48,838 nt of DNA, from the NCBI GenBank assembly GCA_030141605.1, contig JAQGDQ010001299.1, positions 1 to 48,838 on the forward strand, given 5' to 3'. Made by a program: the position numbers and the translations under genes. The stretch comes from Tubiluchus corallicola (taxonomy: Eukaryota; Priapulida; Priapulimorpha; Priapulimorphida; Tubiluchidae). This document shows positions 36,101 through 48,100 of this stretch, one piece after another (position 1 is the first letter of the stretch; each line of letters begins with the position of its first letter). Below the pieces are notes generated by a model. That model saw only the letters and a program-made list of their open reading frames with translations, was not told the DNA's origin and made no database searches.

Positions 36101-39100
36101 TGAAGATTGTGATTTCTGAGTGAATTTCCAGATGCTAGCACAAAGCAGTGCAAAATGTGAATATATATAAAATTGGTATCCAGGTGTGGGCTAAAAACAG
36201 TTGAATTGGTTTCCATTGCAGAACATTTCGTTCTGTCATGTCTTGTGCAACAGTTTATGTCAGTAGATCTACATCATGGACCGTATCTTGTACCATGTCT
36301 TGTGCAACAGTTTATGTCAGTAGATCTACATCATGGACCGTATCTTGTACCATGTCTTGTACAACAGTTTAAGTCAGTAGATCTACATTATGGACCGTAT
36401 CTTGTACCATGTCTTATGCAACAGTTTACGTCAGTAGATCTACATCATGGACCGTTCTTGTACCATGTCTTGTGCAACAGTTACGTCAGTAGATCTACAT
36501 CATGGACCGTATCTTGTACCATGTCTTGTGCAACATTTTACGTCAGTAGATCTACATCATGGACCGTATCTTGTACCATGTCTTGTGCAACAGTTTACGT
36601 CAGTAGATCTACATCATGGACCGTATCTTGTACCATGTCTTGTGCAACAGTTTACGTCAGTAGATCTATAATCATGGACCGTATCTTGTACCATGTCTTA
36701 TGCAACAGTTTAAGTCAGTAGATCTACATCATGGACCGTATCTTGTACCATGTCTTGTGCAACAGTTTACGTCAGTAGATCTACATCATGGACCGTATCT
36801 TGTACCATGTCTTGTGCAACAGTTTAAGTCAGTAGATCTACATCATGGACCGTATCTTGTACCATGTCTTATGCAACAGTTTAAGTCAGTAGATCTACAT
36901 CATGGACCGTATCTTGTACCATGTCTTATGCAACAGTTTAAGTCAGTAGATCTACATCATGGACCGTATCTTGTACCATGTCTTGTGGAACAATTTATGT
37001 CATTGGATCTTATGTCACAGACCGTATCTTGTACCATGTCTCGTGGAACAATTTATGTCAGTGGATCTTATGTCACAGACCGTATCTTGTACCATGTCTC
37101 GTGGAACAATTTATGTCATTGGATCTTATGTCACAGACCGGATATTGTATTGTGTCTTGTGGAACAGTTTATGTCAGTGGATCTGCATCGTGGATCATAT
37201 TTTGTACCGTGTCTTGTGGAACAATTTATCAGTGGAACTACATAACAGACCTTATCTTGCACGTTACCCGAGGAACAATTTATTTCAGCTGCTTAACCTT
37301 ACAGAGCAGAATTACGTAACAATTACAGCATGTTCGCAATGTTTAACGTGCTACAAATTTTGTATATTTGCTTCTTTATTTTGCTAAAGCTGCACTGAGC
37401 AAGACCAATAAAAATACTGAGTCTTCTACAAAATACAGTAAACAGCATTACCATTATCACATAACATATCTGCAAATTATTTGGGCACCTACACCACACA
37501 TTGTTGTTGTTGTTGCAGCTACACCATACCAGCCTGTTTGATGTTGGACAGTCCTGTTATTTTACTATAACTTTGACTGTGTTTCTTATGAAGTATCTAA
37601 AGTGTTGCTTTTGTTTTCAGCTAATCTTACAGTGGCTAAACGAAGACTAATGCTGCTTTTACAGGCTGTACAAAGGTTATTACATCCATACATGTCCAAA
37701 CGTTGCAGCCCCATTTGGATGTTTGTACAGAATTTTGTATAACAGCTGTTACTGGTCATTATAATTACACTTGATCCAACATTGAGGAGCTGCTTGCCTA
37801 TTTATAATGGTTGAGCTCCTATTCACTTATCTTCGTATCATTTCCTGCAACTCATTTGATATCAATGCCATAATGTACAATTTTCATAAAAAAACAACTT
37901 GCTGATCTTTGGGGAGGTTTGTTAGTATTGTCCACATCATACTGTGATAGTTCCATATTTGACGTTGCTTGCCATTACTCGCATGGTCGTAAGCCACCAT
38001 GACTTGCACCATTAATGGTGGGCCATGATGTTGCTTACCATTACTCGCATGGTTTTAAGCCACCATGACATGCACCATTAATGGTGGGCCATGACGTTGC
38101 TTGCCGTTACTCGAATAGTCGTAAGCCACCATGATTTGCACCATTAATGGTGGGCCATACCATCTACCAAATGATGACAATAATGTGTGCTTAAGCTGTA
38201 CACTCATACCTGTATACTCTTCCTAAGGTGGATTCATTGCAACCTGTCTACGTACCTGGTGATTGCACTTTACATGTATAGACATTATGGTAAACTATTG
38301 TAATTATTGACACTACACAGATGCTTCTTAAGCAGTCCCTTATTACATTTCCTTTCATTCTGAAATCCAGACGTGGTTAGAGAATAATTTCTTTCAGATA
38401 TCCCAAAGTAGTAATGCCAACTCTTGAGGAGATGTGGACGAATGTTTAACTCGATCTTAGCTTTTAATTACACTGCAGTTGAGTCTTGTAGTGTGTCTTG
38501 ATCATATCTTGCTAGATCAGTTTCCCTTTTCAGCATGATCTCTGTCCAGACAGTTTGTTAAACTGGTTTTGTTTATCTGATCCTTGTTTCCGTAATCTTT
38601 CTTAACTACTGTGAGCCGTACGTGTTGATTTGTAACTATTGTGTGATCACGTTTTTGTCTAGCTAGTTAAACTGTTGCAAATGGAACAGAGGCATTAAAT
38701 CTGACTCCAAATTCATCGCCAATTTGCAAATTCCATTTGCGACTTCATATTATGCCATTGTCATGGTATCATTGGTTTTACATGAAACAGTCCGTAAATG
38801 TACGTTCTACTGGAAATGTACTTTACAATGTCTCAAAAGACGCCCGTGTAATACTTGTGATGACCGTTTGTTCTTTTGATGTTGTACAGTGTAATCTGGT
38901 CAGCATGACAGCTTGACATTTCTATGCATCATGCTACAGGTCTAGACCAAATGATTTACGTGGAAAAGAGAGTGCTTCAGTGGCCGCCTCATGTGGAATG
39001 TACCATCTGTAAAACGGCGTTTAGAGTTCTGAGGTTGCCGGACCATGCTTCTAGTATACAACACAGAACGAAAGCAATTGTAAGTATAAACGTGCACCAG

Positions 39101-42100
39101 ACTTGCATAAACTTATTAACTGCTTCCTTAACTAATGCCAAAAATGACACCCAAAAACTTATGCGTATAATCAGAAACGTACATTGCACTTACTCCGCTG
39201 CTAAACGTCTGTGCTTGACACTCAATTAATACATGTTTCATCATTGCCTGATTCGTCGTCTGAATATTTAAACATGCAGTAAGAGGTCCAAAATTAACTA
39301 AACACGCAAAATTGCAAGATGCTTGTTTCACAATATGCAAGTAACAGTTAAGCTTATTTTACTTTGTGTTCCTGCTTCTATACTGATATCATGTGATGAA
39401 ATTTTTATGAGTGATATTTCTTCTTTGTTGAATTTGCTCCCGTTTTTAAGATCACTGTTTTGATTGACCTTGATATTCTATGAGTTTTGTGTCCTGGTGG
39501 CAGACCTCATCCATGCAATCCCACCAGATCAAGCTGTCCTATTTAGAAAGCGGCAACATGATTTCCCTTCTTCTTACTACAACCTTCAATGATTTTCCGA
39601 AGTTCTGGTAAATTGTCAGAATTTTGCTTGATAATATCTCATAACGCGATTATGAATTTGACGTCAACGCAGCTGTAAACTGGTCCCTTGCTTTTTGGGA
39701 TCGTACAATTTATCTTGTGCTTATGCTGTCAAATGTCGAATTCATTCTAGTGTGTGGCCAAACAGGTGTATTTGTCAGCCAGCTCCTGTAGTTGTCTTTT
39801 CCAAGTTTTTTGTTGTTCTTTTTGAAGAGGAGGCTCCTTAAATACTTCTCAATGCGGGAGAATGAGAATCATCTTTGTTACTACACTGAAGTTTTCCTAT
39901 TCTCTCCATTACAATTTGTTATAAAATACTAACATCACATGTCAAATTGAACTGTACAGCTTTTATCTAAACTTTAAAGATAAATCGTGTTATTTTTTCT
40001 CACTGTTTTACCGATTTTAACATCTTTATGAATGCTACCAAATGTGTGGTACCATTTTAACACATTCTGTTTACTGTTTGTCCGTTTGGTTGTCTTTGAG
40101 TTTCTCTATGAGTTTTATGTTTGCGTACTAAAAGATTTCCCAATATTGCCACGCTAGAAATCCTGTGACTCTTGTCAGTATTCGGCTAATATTCTAGATC
40201 ACTTTTAGAGATTGTCTACCTTTTTGCAGACAGTCCGTCACAGACTAATAACTAAATGAACATTCACATGCACATACATGCTAAACTCTTCCTGAAATGC
40301 AAATAATAAAAAACTGAAATAAAATTCGTGCTATGCTAGTTCATCTACAAGTGGTGATTGCTACAAGACTCAACAGGATGTTCTGTGATTAACAACACAA
40401 ATGTGATGTCTCTCTCTGCACATATGGTTCATTGAAGCACATAATGAATGCTTCTTACTATCTATTGTCTAATATCGGAGCATTTGTTTGAGCGTGGTCA
40501 TTATATTTATTGACTTGCTTCCATTCTTCTTTGTATAGTGTTGGTAATTTATACAGTTAGTTTTTAAAATGAAAGAAGATTCTGGGTGGATAAACCTGTG
40601 AAGAACCTGAGCTCTAATCTGGATGGTTGGTTACATTAACTCAACTGTTTCTTTGTAAACTGATGCACTCATTGTAATTGGACTTTTCAGTCGTTGTCAG
40701 TTTAGTAACTACTTCAGCATGACTTTCAGTTTGAATTCTAATACTCTTCAAGCTCCATTTCCACAACAATGTGAAAATAGTCGAAGTGCTTCAGTTTCTC
40801 ACATTATATTTTCTGTTGCAATGATTTGAAACTGAACATCACGAGGTTGTACCTTCAACCACGCCCAACACTTCTGCTCCCAACTCTGCCGTGATGCATG
40901 CACACAGGTTACACACGGATCTTCTCTCTTTGCACAACTGTTGAATATATCTGTTGTTGTGCCGGTTCTGTTTATCACTTTCGTAGCTCATGATTATCTC
41001 TTTGCAGAATGTTGTCAATTTGTAAATGTTTTAGCATCATTGTGTGTGTCAGTTTCTTTCACAGACATGCTCAGTGATACGCAAACAGTTTTTTAGTCTT
41101 ACATTCACTAATCAGTGTCCAATTCCTTGAGCACTTGTAATGTTTACCGATGCTTTCTGTTTTGGCAATTCGCTTTCACTTGCAATAATCTGTTGACCAT
41201 GTTTTGTAGTGGAAGTACGTTTAAGCAATTTGACACTATATATAGTATGCAATCTATGTAATTCTTTAATTTCGATTATGCTGGATATGAGAAAAGTCCA
41301 ACTAGGTCAGCATTCAGGAATCTTATTCTCTTGATAAGACCTCATTACCACCTCATCTTTCTCATCATCAGGATCATTTACAACCTCCTCAAGGACAGTT
41401 AACAGATCATCTGCACACAGCGTGCCGACATCTTTATGCTTTGAATGTAGTGGATTGAATCAAAGTGCCCAGATCGGGGAAATTTTAGCCAACTTATGCT
41501 TTTATTTTTCATTTCATCTGCAAAAAATGTCACAGTCATCTTACTCAATGACAGTTAACAGATCATCTGTACACCGTGTGCTGACATCTTTGTAATGTAG
41601 TGGAGTAAATCATACTCGCTCGTATCAATTTCTCTTGGCTTAAGGTACATTAAGTTCCTTCAGGTAAGATGGTTAGCCAGGCAGAACGTCAATGCCTATA
41701 TAAACGAAAACATGAAAAAGACATAAGAAGAACACTAAGAACACTACTTGTTCATTTATATGAACACTCCAAACTACGAATAGCTTAAAACTTTTAGACA
41801 GGAATTTTACCAGGCCACACCATACAATGATATCATGAAATTTGGGAAAAATGAACTGTGTCCAGATCGGGGAAACTTTAGCCAACTTATGTGTTTATTT
41901 TTCATTTCAGCTGCAAACAATTTTGCATCATCTTTAGCAATATAGCCCCTCTGCCTTCATTTTTTATTCAAAGTACTCAGGCTGTACTTTAGTATTCCAA
42001 TTTTTGTAGCAGTCCGATTCACACTTGTTCACATTTTAACTTGCAGCAATGTTCCTTTTTGATTGGTTTACTACAATACAATAATTTGTCCTTCATTCAT

Positions 42101-45100
42101 CACATACACTTATTTTCGTACAACCCACGATTAAATGATGTGTAAAACTAATCTGAGCTGTGCAGCTTCTTGATGTGATGGTCCAAGTATTATTTAAATA
42201 CATTTTCTGAAGTGGGGTATTCGTTGTGCAAAAGGTAAGATTAGGTTATTTTAAGGACATTATTAAAACACAGAAAGAATGAACATTAATACGGACGGGT
42301 ATGAAAATTGGATATGTCAGAGAAACTTTGCCCACAATTTTTCAGAAACTCAATGTTGTGCAATATATAGTATGCAATCTATGTAAGCTCACATATCTCG
42401 ATTTGTCGGACAGAAGCGATGAGATGGCGGTTCGTATTTGCTGATTGTCCGTATCTCCCGATACTAAACTAACACGGTAGGCGCTGTGTGTTAGACTCAT
42501 GGTATTGTAGAATCAATCGCCTAATTGTCTCAGAAACATCTAGTACGACCGTTCCTATGCATTTTGTGACCATAGAGAGCCTCTAAGTGGACTTAAAATA
42601 TCAATTACCTTGTTTCATGCATAATTTAAAATACCCAACTATCAAGGATACATGATACCTAATTGTCTCAAAAACGTCTAAGTACTGGCCGCTCCTATGC
42701 CAATGTATATAAAAAACTGTCTGCAATTGACTCAAATCACTCCACATAATTGACCTTATATTTTTATACATAACGATACACGTGGTTACACTGATGTAAT
42801 GATGTAAACAAAGTGACGGCCTGCCAACTAGCGGTCGACTCGTGTCAACAGTCAACAGACTGTGTCCATAGTATGCGGGACTTTTTAACGGTCCAGATTT
42901 TGTCCGATTCTTCTGATGTTTGTAAGAACAAGGTCTGACAAACTGAGATATGAGTTGTGGTACTTTGCTCTTCAGATGCTACAGTAAGCTTTCTATACAT
43001 TACACAAAGCAATGTTAATAAAAAAGGGAAAATCGGGAGAACAATTTTCCTTAATTTTTTCGACAGTTTAAAAACTTTTGCCTATTCCTTTTAGGAAAAG
43101 TACTATCCCGAGTTCTATACGGAGCTGAAGGAGTCTTTCTTTAGTGTTGAAAAGGGACAGGCCCTCGCTAAAATAATCGAAGAACTGTACGGTGGACGAC
43201 AAAAAATTAAAGTCAAGGTATGTTTTCTCTACTTCCTTGTTTAACACATACTATGATGTAGCTTATGATAATCAGAATGTCTCACAGAGGGCGCTGTGGA
43301 ACTGCAGCATCCCCCATTTCCTGTTGATCATTCCGACTGTCGCTAGTTGCTAGAAAACATCAAATTCTCGAGGATCTATCTACTCTTCACATGCACCATA
43401 GAGCCCCGGGAACTGCATTTTCTATCCCACACGAATCAACAAAAGACTTGTGCCAAAGGTTTTTGCTGAAATTCCCAACCTGCAAACTTGATTAACCTGT
43501 GTGTCAAACGGCATTCAGTTCCGTTCAATAAAATTTCTTTTCATCTGTCTCATACCGCTAGTTTACGTATAACAAAGTATAATTAGTTAAAAAAGATTAG
43601 TTATTACTTACAAAGATTATCACAAATGATTAATAGTTAAAAAGAAAGACAGGGTTGAGGAAACCTTATGGTCGCCGGGCTCCCACGCCTCACTCAAGAT
43701 GCCATTATAATAGTTTTAGTCAGTAACATTGGTAAGCAGTTTTATTTAAGTAACTTTAGAAATTTAAGTTTTACTACAAAAGTTAATCTAATGAGTTTTT
43801 AAATATACAGTTAACCTCGGGTATAAGGTACTCGCTTGTAAGGGACATTCGTTTATAAGGAACCTGCAAAAACTCCGATCCTGATTTTTCGTAACGTTTT
43901 TCCTTATAAAAATCTCCGTATATTAAGGTACTTGGATATAAGGGACGATATCTTCATGTCCTGTGTAATTGAAATCCAGGTGAATTACCTCACATATGAG
44001 GGACCCTATGATCAAAGCGAAATTGATTTGATTTTTAACCTCAATTTTTCGCAAACTCTGTCTTCGAACAACTCGGTTTCCGCGGTCACATACATCTCGC
44101 ATCACTGAAGGAGTTTCCTGTATACCGTTTGCACTGAATGTGTAGCAATAATCCATAAAAATATGGACAAAAGTGCAGAAAAGTACAGGTCTAGATACGC
44201 CCTCGGTCTGACTCAACTTTGGCTATAAGGTACATCGGATATAAGGGACGATTTTTTTCCGGTCCGGAGGTGTCCCCTATATCCGATGTTGACTGTAAAC
44301 GCATCGCAAGTTTGTTAAGACATACGCTTGTAATATACTAATTGCATATTAAACGAAACATTAATTTTACTAATCTGTTAAATTTGTTTAAAAAATCGTT
44401 AACGTTTTGCAGAGAGTTATTGATAATTTTGATGAAATTATACGGGCCGGCTTGGGCAATAATTTCCACACCTTTCGGAAGTATGTTGCCAATTCGTTCG
44501 ACGTACCGAAAGATGGCAAGCGTGCGAGTCCTGCCGTTTACTTAGGTAAGTTTCATAGTTACTTATTTTCTGATTTTTTGCTTTTTGATGTTTATTAAAA
44601 ATATTCTTCACGGCTGTATTTGCAGCGAAAAATATAGTCTTTCTGCTTGCTAGTTTGAGAATTCTCTACCGAAATGCAAATTCGAATTGAATCGAATTTG
44701 TAACTTTCAGTTTTTCGAATTGATTTTGAAAGATTTTCGAACAATTTTTCGAACCAGCAGTAAAAAGTAGTCTTACAAAGATCGTGAATATTGCTCGATT
44801 TTGTCAGTATTGCATAATTAGTCAATATATGTGTGCTTGCAAATCAAAACTGTCCATAGTTAAAAGTAGTAGTAGTATTAGTAGTAGCCTTCAGAGTAGA
44901 AAGCAACAAAAATCTGGTGAAATGTTTTGTGTTTTGTAAAGACAATGCTACATATATTGGACTTTTATATTCTAGCATCAAATCATCAGGAAAATGTTAA
45001 AAAAATATTAAAAATCTAATTTTATAACCCACTTTTCTGCTTAAAAGCTACTACTACAATTGTAAAAAAACATATTTTTCAGTCTCCAATAGTAGCTCAT

Positions 45101-48100
45101 GGACTCAGCCATTTTGCTTTGGGTTTTTCTGCCGCTAAGCCCAGACGTTTAAAGTCCGTAGAAACCATCCTTTCATACGGTTGCTAAGTGCTAAATGCAA
45201 CAAAAAACAATGGCTAACTTTAACAGCGACTTTCTCAAGATTGTTTTTCAGTGTGCAGCCTGCACCTCAACTTCAACATGGATTATCTCAGCTTAGAAAT
45301 ATCATAGAGCGATGAACTTGGTATCAAAATGATCCTCATGAAATGGAGAGTCAGGATACGTGAATAACTAGAAAAGCTTAATTGTTGACTTATGCACGAT
45401 TTTGCTACGCAAGCACACGTACTATATTATATTATATTTTAACCAATTTCACTTTAGTTTTTTATTGTAAACGAAATTTTAACACTGAAGAGTTTTTTAC
45501 GGGGGGTGTAGTTGGAAAACCGGATGAGACAATAGACGCGCAAGAAAAGGAAGTAGTACCACTCGTTGAGGATGTTGTGCCGCACACCACCGCAACGTCA
45601 ACGGCCGAAGCGGGAGAAGCGGGAAAGCAGCAGACCAAATCGAAGAGAACCGAAAAGGAAAGGAACGACAAGAACCAGCCTTCCAAACAGCCTGAGTCGT
45701 CAGTCAACAAAAGAAAGGCAGCTTTGCTAAATAAACCACAAGGTATCTTTTCTGGAAAAAAAGTGAAAACTGTAACTAATTGAGGAGTTAAAGCACAGGA
45801 AATCCCTTCACTTACATAAAGCTTTAAAAAATATCATAAAATTTTATACCACTTAGATAGTGCCCTTAAGCATGCAAGGCTTGCGTCTGCAGTAACGCTG
45901 TAGAAAATGTAAATGTAAACTCCTGCGATGACCGTTAGATGCGGCCATTTTGACTATAAGTCATTTGAAACAAGTTTAGATAACACTGAGTAAAATTTGA
46001 AAAAATAATCAGAGCATTCGTATCACACACGTCACTAAATGAGTAAAATTTTAAATTACTGTATCTTGGCAATAAGATTAAAATACGTTTTTGGTTAGTG
46101 AGTGGTGCACCCTGGAGGGTGAGTCAGCGACATTTTACCAGTTGGCACAAACATTTTAAATTATTATTTCTAGTTACTTAAGTCTTTCCAGCATGTAAGT
46201 GAAATGCTAAGTAATATGGATTTGTAGTTTTTTGGTACACAATTTAACATTGCCTTTTCTTCCCCTGATTTACGTGGCGTAGTGTATTCTTCAAAACAGT
46301 ATTGCGGGAGATTTAAAATGAAAACAAACGAAAATTCCTTTCAGCGCAAGTACGATATGTGCATAAAATTACTGCAAAGTAGTATAATTTTTTAAGGCGA
46401 TTTTTCTGAAACCTACTTCAGGTGCCCCTTTTCTTGTGCTTTAACATATACATTTAATGTAATCATGTCATATTGTAATTCCTTTTCATTTACCAGTTAC
46501 ATTTTACTACTTGGCACGAACATTTTAAATTATTATTTCTAGCTATATAAGTCTTTCGTGCAGGAAAGCCGAATGATAAGTAACATAACTTTGCATGGAA
46601 AGTTTTTTTGGGGCATATTTTAACATTTCCTTTTCTTCCCTTGATTTATACGATGTGCATACGATGTAGGAACAGTATTACGGGAGATTTAAAAAGAAAA
46701 CAAACAAAAAATCCTTTCAATGCGAGAATGATATAAGTATAAAATTTCTGTAAAGTAATATAATTTTTTTATGGTGATTTTTCTGAAAGGTACCTCTCAG
46801 AAAGGTGACTTTAGTTACCCCTTTTTTGTGTTTTAAATCATTGGTCTTTGTCCTGTTCAACCTTGCTTAACCCTTTCACTACGGAAGCCATCACACTGCT
46901 GCCTTTGTTTTTCATGCAAGGCCGGAGGGCGGCTGCCACCTAAGCTCAGCATTAAGCCCAGTCACCCAGGTCTGTTTATTTCACTGCTATGGCCGTTCAA
47001 AACATTATAGAAAGCTTTAACAGCCGTGGGATTGGGGTTGTAGAAAAGTTTAACAGGAGTGGGATTGGGGTTGCTTTGCAACGAGTAACACTAACTAGCC
47101 AATCAGAGTTTGAAGAAAGGTGCATTCCACAATACTGTACTGTATGGTCTGTTCCTATGCAAAATCACTTGTAGATCGTGTTGGTGAAACATATGTTTAG
47201 TTGAGTGTTCTGCATTCTTATAAAATGATTGCATATTATGGATTTGTATTGTACCTTTTGTGAAAACTGGTTTCTAAATATAAGTATATGCTTATTTTTG
47301 AGAGTGTGCACGTGTGTGTGTGTGTACACGTGACTGCATGTATGTGTGCTTGCATGTGTGTGCATGTGTAGAAATAAAACTAATATTTGATATTAGTACT
47401 CAATAACGAACAACTATTTGTTTATTTACAAGATTCTGTTTTAGTAACGCACCACAAGAAGTTATTTTCAAATGTGCAAAATTCAATGTGGCCCAGTTAA
47501 AAGGTAACTTCGTAGTGAAAGGGTTAATTCTTAAATCAATGCTCAACCAGTAGAAGCAGCTTCATGGCGCTCCTTTTTCATTAGACAAATTACTGCATGC
47601 AATGTGACAGATAAAACTCCCAGAGGTAATATTATAGTAGTCACCAATCCATCTACTAAGCAGGTTCGATGTTGCTTGCACTTGGTTGCTAAGCATACAC
47701 CATCAGCACACAGTTATTGCTTTTATTTTGTAAGACGTGCGTAATAACGTACTACACTAAGTACTTATATTTATAACACATTTATATTTAAAATTGTATA
47801 TTTATATTTGTATTTATTTTGTACTTAAAAATTATTTATAGGCAGTGATACAAGACGTGCTAAACATGCCAGACAAGATGAGAAACATATTCCAAGTCTT
47901 TTTGACCTTCCGCCCATTAATCCTGCTATGCTGAACAAACCGCAAAATATCGCGCAGCTTAATCACCAAATGGCTCACCAGATGGAGTTGCAACAGCACC
48001 AGCAGCAAGCGTTTATCATGCAGCGGGAACAGCAAATTGCCGCGCAGCATCAGCTGCTAGCCACTCACCAACTTGCCGAGCAGATGGCGCTTGCGCAGGA

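Larger units (their letters stand above)
21080..37558. repeat. Right arm of the large inverted duplication
   Basis: This is the reverse-complement partner of 1-16679. The inner edge is at 21080, where 'caagattgcgatgg' pairs with 'ccatcgcaatcttg' ending at 16679. Outside that edge the flanks differ ('ggtgggatcg' on the right, 'gatgccaccag' on the left). The partner of base 1 is 37558, and the sequence beyond it belongs to the continuing zinc-finger gene and has no partner in the window. Coding exons are almost unchanged between arms. Introns and the LINE carry substitutions, repeat-number changes and indels of several hundred bases. Confidence 0.95.

Noticed and set aside
39128-39340. Frames following exon 7 (to 39229 on plus and 39340 on minus)
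   Set aside because: The plus frame continues past a strong donor (att|gtaagt at 39079) and loses finger-like or conserved features. The minus frame has no support.
43923-44216. 97-residue minus-strand frame
   Set aside because: Falls inside the pogo-like MITE and shows no transposase motif.
44595-44825. 76-residue minus-strand frame in intron 9
   Set aside because: AT-rich intronic sequence with repeated ttcgaa words; no domain signature.
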